A DNA stretch of 64,000 bases from CAZGWJ01 sp964529445 (GCA_964529445.1 CAZGWJ010000001.1:1-64000), one strand, 5' to 3'; counted from the first letter of the stretch, positions 55,198 to 64,000 are shown. Notes: generated by a model from the sequence alone, not told the origin. Translations and numbers: made by a program.

Positions 55198-55472
55198 CCC
55201 AACATGACCATTAGCCACCGATGGATGGGGATGGATCCGCCTTCGGCGAGATCTCGGCACCAATGTTAATTGGTGACGGACACCGATTAGGCTTCATCGG
55301 TCATCCCGAGACGGATTTCGTGAGGGATCCCCGGTTCTGCCCATTCGTGTGTAGGGCCTCGCCCATGGCATGGTTTGGTAGCGCTTCCACCCTATTTGCC
55401 GTTCACTTCATTCTGCACGCCTGTTGTATCATTCCACTCACGACATTCAACCCTTTCGAAGGCGGTGCCTGA

Positions 55473-57272
55473 ATGACGAGAAACCTGATGAACCTCCTCC
55501 TCACCCTCCTGATCGGCCTGATGCCGATGGCTTTGGCGGCTCAAGGGGCGCCTCCGGGCGGCAAACCCCTCCTCCCCAAACCGGGCATCGAGATGTTCCC
55601 GACGGGCGACCTCCAGGAAGGTTTGGGCGTCGCCGAGATCGTCCCCGTGGAGGGTCAGCCCTTCAGGAAGGCCATCCGCCTCACGACCCTGAAGGCGGGT
55701 GCCATGAAATGGAATCCGCAGAACGACATCATGATCACGGTCCCGACCCAGGCCGGGGACGTCATGCTCCTCGAGTTCTGGATGAGGGCCGTCAAGGGCC
55801 AGGGCGAGAGCGGGGACGCCAAGAGCGAGGTGGTCTTCGAGCGGTACGGCGACCCCTGGACCAAGGCCATCGAGCAGAGCATCTCGGCCGGGCCGAAATG
55901 GAAGAAGTTCATGATGCCCTTCGTGGCCCGGGAGGACCTGGAAGCCGAAAAATCCCATCTTTCCTTCCGCATGGGGTATGGGCCGCAGAGCTACGAACTG
56001 GCCGACGTCAAGATCACCAACTACGGCACCAAGAAGAAGCTATCGGACATGCCCCAGACCAAGGTGACCTACGGGGGCATGGAGGAGGACGCTCCCTGGC
56101 GCAAGACGGCCGAGGAGAACATCGAGAAGGTCCGCAAGGGCGACCTCACCGTGACGGTGAAGGACAAGAACGGAAAGCCCCTGTCCGGCGCGAAGGTCTC
56201 GGTTCGCATGAAACGCCACGCCTTCGGGTTCGGTTCGGCCGTGGTGGCAGGCCGGATGGCCGGCACCGGCGAGGATTCCGACCGTTACCGCGCCGAGATC
56301 GAGCGGCTCTTCAGCCGCGTGGTCTTCGAGAACGACCTGAAGTGGGGTTTCTGGGAGCAGGGAGCCACGAACAGCGGCGGATGGAGCCGCAAGGAAACGC
56401 TGGATGCCGCGAAGTGGTTGAATGACCGGAACATCGAGATCCGGGGTCACAACATGGTCTGGGGCGGATGGAAGTACATGCCGGGTGATGTCCAGCAACT
56501 CAAGGACAAACCGAAGGCCCTGGAAGCCGCCATCGAGAAGCGCATCATGGACGTCGGCGGAGCGATGAAGGGGAAGCTGGTCGAATGGGACGTGGTCAAC
56601 GAGCCGGTCCCGGAGAAGGCCCTGACGGATATTCTGGGCCAGGATGCGCTGGTCACCTGGTTCAAGAAGGCCCGCGAGGCCGACCCCAAGGCCGTTCTCT
56701 TCGTGAACGATTATCCCAACCCCGATTCGATGGGGCACCTGGACGGATGCGAGGCGGTCATCAAGTTCCTGCAGGAAAAGAAGGCGCCCGTGGGCGGCTT
56801 CGGGTTGCAGGCCCACATCGGCGAGTCCCCCTGGTCCATTCCGGACCTCCTCCAGGTCATCGATCGTTTCGGCGCCCTCGGGGTCCCCGTGGCGATCACC
56901 GAATACGACACCCAGATCAAGGACGAGGAGTTGGAGGGGCAGTTCACGAAGGATTTCATGACGGCGGTCTTCAGCAACCCCCACGCCAACAGCTTCATCA
57001 CGTGGGGCTTCTGGGACGGGGCCCATTACGGCCAGAAGGCGCCCTTCTTCAAGCGGGATTGGTCCTTGAAACCCGCTGGCAAGGCCTTCGAGGAACTGGT
57101 GCTCAAGGATTGGTGGACCAACGCGGACGGGAAGACCGACGCGGCAGGTTCGTACCAGACACGCGGCTTCGCGGGGGACTACGAAGTCGTCGTGAAGTCG
57201 GGCTCCAAGTCGGTGACGGTCAAGGCCCAGTTGTCCAAGGACGGCCTGGCCCTCCCGGTTGTTTTGAAGTAA
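55473..57272 (+). CDS. GH10 endo-1,4-beta-xylanase with N-terminal carbohydrate-binding region
   Basis: 599 aa. Signal peptide (LLLTLLIGLMPMALAAQG), then a beta-sandwich region (~40-190) resembling a carbohydrate-binding module, a short TVTVKDKNGKPLSGAKVSV segment, and the GH10 barrel. Acid/base Glu377 is in WDVVNEPVP and nucleophile Glu477 in VAITEYD; RGHNMVWGGW and FGLQAHIGE are further GH10 blocks. It cleaves xylan outside the cytoplasm. The 275-bp gap upstream has only a GGATCCGCCTTCGGCGAG fragment related to repeat family B. GH31 lies 2 kb downstream. Confidence 0.93.
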   Translation: MTRNLMNLLLTLLIGLMPMALAAQGAPPGGKPLLPKPGIEMFPTGDLQEGLGVAEIVPVEGQPFRKAIRLTTLKAGAMKWNPQNDIMITVPTQAGDVMLLEFWMRAVKGQGESGDAKSEVVFERYGDPWTKAIEQSISAGPKWKKFMMPFVAREDLEAEKSHLSFRMGYGPQSYELADVKITNYGTKKKLSDMPQTKVTYGGMEEDAPWRKTAEENIEKVRKGDLTVTVKDKNGKPLSGAKVSVRMKRHAFGFGSAVVAGRMAGTGEDSDRYRAEIERLFSRVVFENDLKWGFWEQGATNSGGWSRKETLDAAKWLNDRNIEIRGHNMVWGGWKYMPGDVQQLKDKPKALEAAIEKRIMDVGGAMKGKLVEWDVVNEPVPEKALTDILGQDALVTWFKKAREADPKAVLFVNDYPNPDSMGHLDGCEAVIKFLQEKKAPVGGFGLQAHIGESPWSIPDLLQVIDRFGALGVPVAITEYDTQIKDEELEGQFTKDFMTAVFSNPHANSFITWGFWDGAHYGQKAPFFKRDWSLKPAGKAFEELVLKDWWTNADGKTDAAGSYQTRGFAGDYEVVVKSGSKSVTVKAQLSKDGLALPVVLK

Positions 57273-57274
57273 TT

Positions 57275-57366
57275 CCTCGCCCCGCTCCCTTTGTCCCTCC
57301 CCCGCTTGCGGGGGAGGGCAATTCCTCAGAACCGATCTTTGGTGATAGAGGAATGGGTGAGGGGAT
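57275..57366 (+). repeat. Dispersed hairpin repeat, family A, copy 3
   Basis: CCCCGCTCCCTTTGTCCCTC, hairpin CCTCCCCCGC/GCGGGGGAGG, GCAATTCCTC, the inverted arm GAGGAAT, then GGGTGAGGGG. The inner stem (ATTCCTC/GAGGAAT) differs from copies 1-2 (ATCATTCG/CGAATGAT) but still pairs. Confidence 0.8.
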
Positions 57367-57400
57367 CAGTTCGATGTTACCCATTGAGTCGGATGATGTT

Positions 57401-57424
57401 TTTCGCGCCTTCGCGCCTTCGCGA
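57401..57424 (-). repeat. Nonamer (CGCGAAGG-type) repeat before the SDR gene
   Basis: On the minus strand CGCGAAGGCGCGAAGG then CGCGAAA: three 8-nt units of the family in the gap between GH10 and the SDR. Confidence 0.6.
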
Positions 57425-57469
57425 TGGCTGTGAATTGTCCGTGTCCTATTTGTAATCTCGGAGGTTTCC

Positions 57470-58204
57470 ATGAGCATCGAATCCGTCAAGGGCAAGTGGG
57501 CTTTGATCACTGGCGCGAGCCGGGGCGTCGGCAAGCAGGTCTCCCTCGCCATGGCCAAGCTGGGGACGAACCTCGTTCTCCACAGCCGGGATGCCGCCCA
57601 CACCGACCCCGTCGCGAAGGAATGCCGGGCCCTCGGCGTGAAGGTGGCCCAGGTCGCGGGGGAACTCTCCGATCAGACCCAGGTGGATTCCATGCTGGAT
57701 GCGGCCCTGAAGGCCGCGGGCCAGATCGACATCGTCTTCAACAACGCTGCCTTGATGACGAAGTATCGGCAGGACCCCTGGACCGTGACGGCGGAGGAAT
57801 TTCGCACGAGTTTCGAGATCAACGTCATCGCACTGGCCCGCATCTGCAACCGCTTGGTGCCTCCCATGATCCAGCGCAAGTGGGGGCGTGTCGTCAACAC
57901 GACCTCGGGCATCAAGGAACAGCCCGAATTGATCGCCTATTCCATCTCGAAGGGCGCGGTGGACAAGTACGTGAGGGACTTTGCGCCTTCGTTGAAGGAC
58001 ACGGGGGTCATGATGAATCTGCTGGATCCGGGTTGGCTGAGGACGGACTTGGGTGGGCCCAACGCCCCCAACGCGGTGGAGAGCGTCGTCCCCGGCGCCA
58101 TCGTGTCGGCCCTGCTGGACGACGGCATCAGCGGTCGACTTTTCCGTGCGCAAGATTACGCGGGGATGGGTTTGGCGGATGCCCTGAAGAAAGCGACAAG
58201 CTGA
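57470..58204 (+). CDS. Short-chain dehydrogenase/reductase
   Basis: 244 aa classical SDR. Cofactor motif TGASRGVGKQ, NNAA, catalytic Ser in VVNTTSGIKE and YSISK (Tyr-x3-Lys). It oxidises or reduces an unknown carbonyl/alcohol substrate with NAD(P)H. The start follows GGAGGTTTCC. The 3' end (last ~37 codons) is repeated at 58927-59037, with the toxin-antitoxin pair between the two copies. Confidence 0.9.
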   Translation: MSIESVKGKWALITGASRGVGKQVSLAMAKLGTNLVLHSRDAAHTDPVAKECRALGVKVAQVAGELSDQTQVDSMLDAALKAAGQIDIVFNNAALMTKYRQDPWTVTAEEFRTSFEINVIALARICNRLVPPMIQRKWGRVVNTTSGIKEQPELIAYSISKGAVDKYVRDFAPSLKDTGVMMNLLDPGWLRTDLGGPNAPNAVESVVPGAIVSALLDDGISGRLFRAQDYAGMGLADALKKATS

Positions 58205-58250
58205 AATTTGACCTATTGAGAGGATATAACCAATGTGTTATACTCCTGGT

Positions 58251-58607
58251 ATGAAGGTGGAGTTCTACAAGACTCCAAGCGGTCGTAAACCGGTCGAGGA
58301 TTTCATACTTGGCCTCTCGGCGGGCGACCAAGGCGAGTTTGCGGGCGTGAAACGAGGGATCGAGAAGTACGGACTCAAGTGCCCGCTGGTGATATTTAAG
58401 AACCTGTCGGGCAAACTTTGGGAGGTCAAGTTTTCAGGGGAAGGCGGGAAGTACAGGATCGCATATGTCGTGATTACGGGGCCTGAAATGGTTTGGCTCC
58501 ACGCCTTCAAGAAGAAGACCCAAAAGACCCCCAAGGATGACTTGGAACTGTCGTTGAAACGGATGAAGGAGGTATTGGACCATGAAAAAGCACAAAAGAA
58601 CCGATAA
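58251..58607 (+). CDS. higB: HigB/RelE-family toxin
   Basis: 118 aa of the Gp49/HigB (phage-derived) branch: MKVEFYKTPSGRKPVEDFIL, LWEVKFSGEGGKYRIAYV, and MVWLHAFKKKTQKTPKDD, the last with the basic residues of the mRNA-cleaving site. It likely cleaves mRNA on the ribosome. It overlaps the antitoxin start by 26 bp; toxin first, antitoxin second is the HigBA order. The DNA is AT-richer than the flanking SDR. The start at 58251 follows a TATACTCCTGGT leader. Confidence 0.9.
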   Translation: MKVEFYKTPSGRKPVEDFILGLSAGDQGEFAGVKRGIEKYGLKCPLVIFKNLSGKLWEVKFSGEGGKYRIAYVVITGPEMVWLHAFKKKTQKTPKDDLELSLKRMKEVLDHEKAQKNR

Positions 58608-58923
58608 GCCCTATTACGATCCGACTTCTTTCTTCGCGAAACTGGAAAGGAACCCCGAGGTCAAACGCCGTGCTGAACAGAAGGAAAGAATGTTCGACCT
58701 GGCCATGGAGGTTCGGAAGCTCAGGGAGGATGCCGGACTTACCCAAAAGACACTCGCTGCCAGGATCGGGACCAAGCAAAGCGCGATCTCCCGTGTTGAA
58801 AGCGGTCAGTACAAGTCCAGCCCCTCCATTAGCCTGCTGGAAAGCGTGGCGATGGCTTGCGGTAAACGGCTTGAGATCAGTTTCGTGAAACCCAAGGTGC
58901 ATGCGCACGCGGGGCGGTCCTAA
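58582..58923 (+). CDS. higA: HigA-family XRE antitoxin
   Basis: 113 aa with a lambda-repressor-type helix-turn-helix: LREDAGLTQKTLAARIGTKQ followed by SAISRVESGQY. It binds and neutralises the preceding toxin and represses the pair through its HTH domain. Translation is coupled to higB through the 26-bp overlap. Confidence 0.9.
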   Translation: MKKHKRTDKPYYDPTSFFAKLERNPEVKRRAEQKERMFDLAMEVRKLREDAGLTQKTLAARIGTKQSAISRVESGQYKSSPSISLLESVAMACGKRLEISFVKPKVHAHAGRS

Positions 58924-58926
58924 TAC

Positions 58927-59037
58927 GTCGCCATCGTTCCGGCCTTGCTGGACGACGGCATCAGCGGGCGCCTCTTTCGCGCGCAGGATGACGCGGGGAT
59001 GAGCTTGGCGGATGCCCTCAAGAAGGCCGCGCAATAA
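58927..59037 (+). pseudogene. 3' fragment of a second SDR gene
   Basis: 37 codons (VAIVPALLDDGISGRLFRAQ...) that match the last codons of the SDR at 57470-58204 nearly residue for residue, including DAGMSLADALKKAAQ and the stop. Most base differences are at third codon positions, so this piece evolved as coding sequence in a separate gene copy before the toxin-antitoxin module was placed beside it. It has no start of its own. Confidence 0.8.
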
Positions 59038-59121
59038 ACGGGGTCACGCTTCACAGACTGAAAACAAAATGCCTGCCACCTTCACGCCTTCAAACACACC
59101 GTATAATATCAATGTAGGATC

Positions 59122-62100
59122 TTAGCGTACTCCATATAGAAGGTTCCTCAGAACCTTTCCTTGTTTAGTTGTGAACCTGAACTGGAACCCGTACTCCCGA
59201 CCACTCCACGGGCGGGTGCATTGCGCGCCCACCTTGATCAGCACCTTGTTCCAGCCCTTCTTCAATGAGACCGGCTTCTTGAAGAGCGTCCTCAACAGCA
59301 ATCCCTTCTCGTTCACGACGAGCTTTCCGTTCACCCAGGCCTTCATCGAATCATCACCTGCGGCCTCGACATAGGCGGTCCTCGCCTTGTCCGACCACAC
59401 CGAACACTTGGCGTAGGCCACGCCCTGCTCGGGGAAGGTCACTCCGCATTCCCTGAAGTCCACGTAACCGAAGCAGGTGAATTCCCGGCCCGGGGCCCTC
59501 AGCCACGACAGGCCCTTCCCATAGGACGCGAGATCCGCGTTCTTCTCGGGGCCGTACACACGGTCCAGACCCTTCCCGTCCTTGTTGTCGAAGGAACCCA
59601 CCACCGAGAACCAGGCGGGGAATCCGGAACCCCACTCCACGTTGGAGACCTGCTTCTTCACGGTCTTCTTGCCGTCGAGAACCTCGACGGTGATCTTGGC
59701 CTGGCTCAAGACCGGGAGGGCATCGGCCTGGGGGCTCAGCTCCCAAACGAGATGGCACAGTTCTCCCACCTTTACGATCAAGTCCGGGTCCGGCTTGCTG
59801 TCCACGCCCCAGCCCGCGGGGGCAACGATTGCGACCTTGGCACCCAATTCACGCCCGGTGTTGTTCTCGATGAGGGCATGGATCTTGAGGATCCCTCCGG
59901 TCTTCAGGTCATGGTCAACATGGATCTGGATGGGGTTCAGGTTCTCTACCCCACGCTTGCCGTCATGCACGACGCTCTTGTAGCGGCGGCCCTTGGGCAG
60001 GATCCCGGTGTTTCCGTCGACCTTCCCGACCTTCAAGCGGCCCTTGGCGTTCGTCGCGAGGGGTGTCTCCGCGTATTGGCCCCTCTCATATCCATAGGTG
60101 AGACCGTCGTCGTCGTAGAGGACGAAAGCACCGGGTTTCCCGGCGTAGGTATGCACCGTGACGTCGGTCAACGGCTTCTCAAGGGCATAGGCCATCTCGG
60201 GGCCCATGGGGATGATGCTTCCGGCCCGGGCGAAGAGGGGGATGCGACCCAAAGGCGCACCTACCGTGATCGTGCGGCCGCCCTTGATCTTCTCGCCCGT
60301 CCTGAAGTCGTACCAATCCCCCTTCGGCAGATAGACCTCACGCGTGCGGGCGTCCTCTTGCAGGATGGGGGCCACCAACAGGGCTGGGCCGAACATGAAC
60401 TGGTCGGTGGCGGCGACTGCTTTCGGGTCCTCGGGGAAAGCCATCAGCATGGGACGCATGATGGGCGCGCCGGTCAGGTGCACCTGGCGGGCCAGGGAAT
60501 AGATGTAGGGCATCAGGCGGTAACGAAGGGCGATATGGTCGGCCACGATCCTTTCGATCGCAGGGCCGTAGGTCCAGGCCTCGTTCTCGGGCTTGGTGCC
60601 ATGCGTGCGGAACAGGGCGTTGAACACGCCCCACTCGAACCAGCGGGCGTAGAGTTCGGGCGTGAAGGGACGGTAGGTCATGAAGCCGCCTGCGTCGGTG
60701 CACCACCAGGGTTGTCCCGAGAGGGAAACGCCTTGGCCGATCACCACCTGGTCGCGGAAAACCTCCCAAGAAGCCTCGATGTCGCCGGACCAAAGCGTGG
60801 TGCCGTAACGCTGGACGCCGGCCCAGGTCGAACGGGCGAGGTTGAAGACGCGATCCGTGAAGTCCTTGCGCTGACCCTCGTAGAGACCCTTGGTCCAGAG
60901 CAGGGTATAGATGTTGTGCACGCGTTCGCGCGCCCCCAGGAAATGCTTCGTGGCAGGCGGGTGGTGCTCCAACTCGCCCATGTCGGTCCAATAACCGCGC
61001 ACACCCAGCTCGAAGAGGGGCTTGATGTCGCCCCACCAGGTCTTGCGGGCCGCAGGATTCGAATGGTCCACCGAGGGGTTGCCCGGTCCGGGCATGTCGT
61101 TGATGAAGCCGCGGGATTTGTAGGACTCGTAGAGCCTTGAGGTGCGGGTCATGTAGGGATGCTGGGCCTGCAACACCTTCACGTTAAGTTTTTCCATCTC
61201 GCGGAAAAGGGCGGGGGGATCGGGCCAGTTCTCCTTGTCCCAGGAGAGGTCGCCGAAATCCTTGAACCACATCCAGTCGATGACGAGCACGTCGAGAGGA
61301 AGGCCACGGCGGCGGTATTCGCGGGCCACGCGCAGGAATTCCTCCTGCGTGCGGTAGCGGTTCTTGCATTGGATGAAGCCCAGCGCCCACTTGGGCGGTA
61401 TGGGGGAGGCGCCCGTGAGGGCCGCGTAACCGGCCAAGAGGCCGTCGGCGCGGTCGCGCAGAATGAGGAAGAGGTCCATCACCCCGTCGTCGAGAAGGAT
61501 GGCCATCCGGTCCGGGTGGTTCTCGCCGGAATGCTGGTCCCAGGCCCAGGGCGCGGAGCACCAGTTCCAGCCGAAGTCGGTGGGGCCTTCGCCCACCTTT
61601 GCCCCGCCCACGGCGAAGCGCATGGCCCAGGACGAGTTGACGAGGCAACCCCATCCGGCGCTCGTGATGAAGAAGGGCATGCCGTCGTTGCCACTGCGGC
61701 GCTTGCCGGCCCATTCGTGCCACATGCGGCGCTCGTGCCCGCGCTGGTCGAGGTTCGCCATGGGGTCCTGGCCGAGACCGTAGACCCTCTCGTCCTTCTT
61801 CAACTCGAACCGGACCACGGTGACCTGCTTGAGCCCGGTCGGGGGCGGGGCGATCTTGTTCATGCGGTGGGCGGCCAGCGTCCGGGGCTCGTGACGGACC
61901 TCGGCGGTTTTGCCAGTAGGCGTGGAGAGGATCAGGCGGCCCTTGGGGTCGGTCACGCGGAACGAGAAGGGCGAGAGGGTGACTTCGAGGATGCGGGAGG
62001 CGGTCGCGAGGCGCATCTTACCGGCGGATTTGGACAAACGGGCCGGGATGAAGCAGGGGGGATGCTCGACGACGAAGGTCTCCTCGACCTTGGGGGTGCC

Positions 62101-62208
62101 GGGCGTGAAGCGGTAGCGCAGGATGTCGGGGGAGGTGAACCCCAGGCGGGCCTCGCCGCGCGGGGTCTTGACGGTCAATTCACTCTCATTGAAAAAATAG
62201 GCAGGCAT
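59122..62208 (-). CDS. GH31 alpha-glucosidase/alpha-xylosidase
   Basis: 1028 aa. The GH31 barrel has nucleophile Asp409 (GYWTDMGE) and acid/base Asp476 (LWSGDIEASW). The N-terminal beta-sandwich, IDWMWFKDFGDLSWD and the C-terminal sheet domains are in the usual order. About 330 extra C-terminal residues include an NEW3-like domain and a PA14/CBM-like end (AAGDDSMKAWVNGKLVV...KKGWNKVLIKV). There is no signal peptide, so it is probably cytoplasmic and acts on imported oligosaccharides. The start follows GGAGATAACC, with a TATAGAAT box ~50 bp upstream. Close to the GH10 gene, so xylan/xyloglucan use is likely. Confidence 0.92.
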   Translation of the reverse strand: MPAYFFNESELTVKTPRGEARLGFTSPDILRYRFTPGTPKVEETFVVEHPPCFIPARLSKSAGKMRLATASRILEVTLSPFSFRVTDPKGRLILSTPTGKTAEVRHEPRTLAAHRMNKIAPPPTGLKQVTVVRFELKKDERVYGLGQDPMANLDQRGHERRMWHEWAGKRRSGNDGMPFFITSAGWGCLVNSSWAMRFAVGGAKVGEGPTDFGWNWCSAPWAWDQHSGENHPDRMAILLDDGVMDLFLILRDRADGLLAGYAALTGASPIPPKWALGFIQCKNRYRTQEEFLRVAREYRRRGLPLDVLVIDWMWFKDFGDLSWDKENWPDPPALFREMEKLNVKVLQAQHPYMTRTSRLYESYKSRGFINDMPGPGNPSVDHSNPAARKTWWGDIKPLFELGVRGYWTDMGELEHHPPATKHFLGARERVHNIYTLLWTKGLYEGQRKDFTDRVFNLARSTWAGVQRYGTTLWSGDIEASWEVFRDQVVIGQGVSLSGQPWWCTDAGGFMTYRPFTPELYARWFEWGVFNALFRTHGTKPENEAWTYGPAIERIVADHIALRYRLMPYIYSLARQVHLTGAPIMRPMLMAFPEDPKAVAATDQFMFGPALLVAPILQEDARTREVYLPKGDWYDFRTGEKIKGGRTITVGAPLGRIPLFARAGSIIPMGPEMAYALEKPLTDVTVHTYAGKPGAFVLYDDDGLTYGYERGQYAETPLATNAKGRLKVGKVDGNTGILPKGRRYKSVVHDGKRGVENLNPIQIHVDHDLKTGGILKIHALIENNTGRELGAKVAIVAPAGWGVDSKPDPDLIVKVGELCHLVWELSPQADALPVLSQAKITVEVLDGKKTVKKQVSNVEWGSGFPAWFSVVGSFDNKDGKGLDRVYGPEKNADLASYGKGLSWLRAPGREFTCFGYVDFRECGVTFPEQGVAYAKCSVWSDKARTAYVEAAGDDSMKAWVNGKLVVNEKGLLLRTLFKKPVSLKKGWNKVLIKVGAQCTRPWSGREYGFQFRFTTKQGKVLRNLLYGVR

Positions 62209-62397
62209 GGTTATCTCCGATAGAAAGTAAACCCGCAGGGGAGGCGGGTGCCGGCATTCTATATCTAGCAAACGGAAATGAGGAAAATTGAAATCGGTAC
62301 AACGAAAGAACCATGACCGTCAATTCAACGACGTTTGTGGTGGGCGCGCCCGTGTTTTGCGATGCTTCCATTCGCAATGACGAATTATATGACGGGG

Positions 62398-62430
62398 TCG
62401 TTCTTTGCGGGCTTGGCGTACTTGGCGGTT
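62398..62430 (-). repeat. Nonamer (CGCCAAG-type) repeat after the right-edge gene
   Basis: On the minus strand AACCGCCAAGTACGCCAAGC followed by CCGCAAAGAACGACCC, starting at the stop codon. It has the same layout as the sequence after the nadE stop (ACCGCAGGGTACGCAGAG, then TTCGCAGAGAACGACCC). Confidence 0.65.
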
Positions 62431-62432
62431 AA

Positions 62433-64000
62433 TTAATCGGTCGTGCCGAAAGCCTCGGCCGGTATAGGTTCCCACTTCTCGGCTCCGGGCGGCATCCACA
62501 GGAGGTGCAGGGCCATATCGGACCCTTCCTCCTTCCTGTATTCCAGCGTCAGGGGGTAGGATCCCGGTCCCAACATCAGGCCGGGCGAGCGGCCCCCGTC
62601 GTTCACGGGCAGTTCCTTGCCAGCGACCGTCAGGATCGCCTGGTCCAGCGTCAGCACGTCGAAGCGGTATCGGCCGCCCTGGGTCACCTTCAACCACCCT
62701 TGCCAGCGGATCGAGAAGGGCGGGAAGTCCTCGAACGGGAAATCCTTCTTGTTCGTGAAGTTGATCTGAGGGTCCCATTGGATGGAAACGAGTTCCCCCT
62801 TGTTCGCGTAGTAGCCCTTGAGTCCGGTGGCCAGGGGCAAGGTCGAGAGGAACATCGGGGAGTCGAAGCGGGCGGATTTTCCGCTCGGCAGAATCATCTG
62901 GACCTCGGCGCGCGCGGGTCCGGGCCGGTGGATGAGCGCCAACCTCACCCGGTGGAAGCCGCGCACCAGCGTGACGGGCCTGTTCCAGGCGACCGGGTCG
63001 CGCCCGATCCTCAGGTAGGCCTCGCCATTGGTCTTGGCCCGGAAAACGTAGGCACCGCTCTGCTCGAACCAACCGACCGCATCCAGCGTGGCCTTGTACG
63101 GTCCATCCGGCAGGGCATCGCCCAGTTCCCGGAAAGTGCCGGTTCCATCCTGTCCCGTGATGACGGCTTTCATGCCCTGGGCCGCCCGGGCGGCAGCCTC
63201 CGGGATGGTGAGGAAGGTCAGAAGCGCCCGGCCCTTCGGGTCGAGGAAACGATCTTCCTTCGCCTCCGGATAGAGGCGTTTCAAGTGAGCCACCACGCCG
63301 GATTTGTATTCCTCAAGGACATAAACCAGGTCGCGGCCCTCCGGGAGGACGGGCGCCGCCAAGTGCCGGGGGTATTCGAAGGTGTGGACGTTATCGCGGT
63401 TCCCGTAGGAGAGGAAAGACACCGTATTGTGCCGGCTGTAGAGGGGGGTCACGCAGAAGACGGCTTTCTTCCCGAGACGCTCGATCATGCGGCCGATCCG
63501 CGTGGCCTCCACGTGGGGTCCGTGCCAGCAATCGGCATTCTTCGCCTGCGAGATGAAGTAAACGTGGAAGTTCAGGTAGGTGATGAGGGCCAACAGGACG
63601 GCCAAGCCCTTGTTGCGCCTCCTGCGCCATTTCGGCTTGAGGACCTGGAGCCGGTCGTAAAGACGGACGAGTGCGGTGCCCGCGAGGATGGCAATGAAAG
63701 GCGTGAGCGAGAAGAGCCGACTGGATTGCGCGGAGGAGTCGGCGGCCAGCAGGGCCGGCATTGTCATCACGATGAGTCCTGCGAGGGCAAAGGCCTCCCA
63801 TTTGCGGCGGCGGATGTGGCGCACGGCCTGCAGGATCCCCAGGACGAAGAGAATGCCCGTGAAGGGGTCCAGCATCGGAGCGCCGGGCAGGTTGTGACGC
63901 GGGTTCAGGTCGCCCTGGTAGTTGAACATCAACTTGGTGCCGGTGATGTTGCGGACCAGGGGCATCACGCTCTTTTCGGCCTTCATCTGCGAGAAGATCC
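62433..64000 (-). CDS. GT-C-like membrane protein with C-terminal PA14 domain (5' end outside window)
   Basis: At least 522 residues are visible and the frame is open to the window edge. The visible N-terminal part has three or four membrane helices, and GAPMLDPFTGILFVLGIL aligns with the WGGLLNP block of the three GT-C paralogs at 29-36 kb. A soluble periplasmic region follows, and the last ~150 residues resemble a PA14 domain (GLKGYYANKGELVSIQWDP ... FSIRWQGWLKVTQGGRYRFD). A sugar transferase fused to a sugar-binding domain is inferred. No promoter is visible. Confidence 0.75.
   Translation of the reverse strand, partial: IFSQMKAEKSVMPLVRNITGTKLMFNYQGDLNPRHNLPGAPMLDPFTGILFVLGILQAVRHIRRRKWEAFALAGLIVMTMPALLAADSSAQSSRLFSLTPFIAILAGTALVRLYDRLQVLKPKWRRRRNKGLAVLLALITYLNFHVYFISQAKNADCWHGPHVEATRIGRMIERLGKKAVFCVTPLYSRHNTVSFLSYGNRDNVHTFEYPRHLAAPVLPEGRDLVYVLEEYKSGVVAHLKRLYPEAKEDRFLDPKGRALLTFLTIPEAAARAAQGMKAVITGQDGTGTFRELGDALPDGPYKATLDAVGWFEQSGAYVFRAKTNGEAYLRIGRDPVAWNRPVTLVRGFHRVRLALIHRPGPARAEVQMILPSGKSARFDSPMFLSTLPLATGLKGYYANKGELVSIQWDPQINFTNKKDFPFEDFPPFSIRWQGWLKVTQGGRYRFDVLTLDQAILTVAGKELPVNDGGRSPGLMLGPGSYPLTLEYRKEEGSDMALHLLWMPPGAEKWEPIPAEAFGTTD

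Overview
The window is a GC-rich, densely coded piece of a bacterial chromosome, most likely from an uncultivated, Gram-negative-type lineage. The support is a TonB-dependent receptor, a lipoprotein with a lipobox, envelope glycosyltransferases and periplasmic sensor domains. Long Thr/Pro linkers sit in front of FlgD-like C-terminal domains on secreted proteins. That combination is common in FCB/PVC-type and candidate-phylum genomes, but no marker here fixes the phylum. The metabolism visible is heterotrophic with a microaerobic side: GTP-dependent PEP carboxykinase, a membrane pyrophosphatase, cytochrome bd oxidase, Fe superoxide dismutase, squalene synthesis (hpnCDE), and plant-polysaccharide hydrolases (a truncated glycosidase, GH10, GH31).

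Layout. 1-1692: C-terminal part of a secreted glycosidase-like protein. 1.7-4.8 kb: a small AT-richer integrative element bounded by two copies of a tRNA-Thr 3' segment, carrying a tyrosine recombinase, a secreted protein and a long hairpin. 4.9-9.0 kb: sodB, an IgGFc-binding-domain surface protein, a cupin and a RIC-type Fe-S repair protein. 9.3-16.5 kb: a hybrid histidine kinase, a TonB-dependent receptor and hppA. 17-21.1 kb: a minus-strand series arsR / 51-aa membrane protein / thioredoxin / DUF2892 / OsmC / cydA / cydB, with the same operator-like motif at two points; it looks like a sulfur- or redox-stress respiratory module. 21.4-29.3 kb: small hypotheticals, ispH, and the addB-addA exonuclease pair. 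29.3-39 kb: a surface-glycopolymer locus with three tandem GT-C glycosyltransferase paralogs, a sulfatase-fold membrane enzyme, a methyltransferase and a small membrane protein. 39.2-42.6 kb: the translationally coupled hpnC-hpnD-hpnE block.

42.8-64 kb: a frameshifted lipoprotein built from six repeats, tRNA-Val(CAC), pckG, a duplicated protein of unknown function, queD, nadE, a degenerate YfcE-like phosphoesterase, a lipoate/octanoate transferase next to lpd, a GH10 xylanase, an SDR with a HigBA toxin-antitoxin module inserted at its 3' end, a GH31 glucosidase/xylosidase, and an incomplete GT-C protein with a PA14 domain at the right edge.

The most unusual signals are non-coding. A family of three 8-9-nt units (CGCNNAGNN) recurs beside gene ends at a dozen places. 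A ~100-bp hairpin repeat keeps its pairing while its stem sequence changes. A 60-bp repeat is present twice, almost identical. A ~130-bp MITE-like element touches the addA stop codon. Three GT-C paralogs carry a -10-like hexamer exactly 8 nt before the ATG, which suggests leaderless transcripts.
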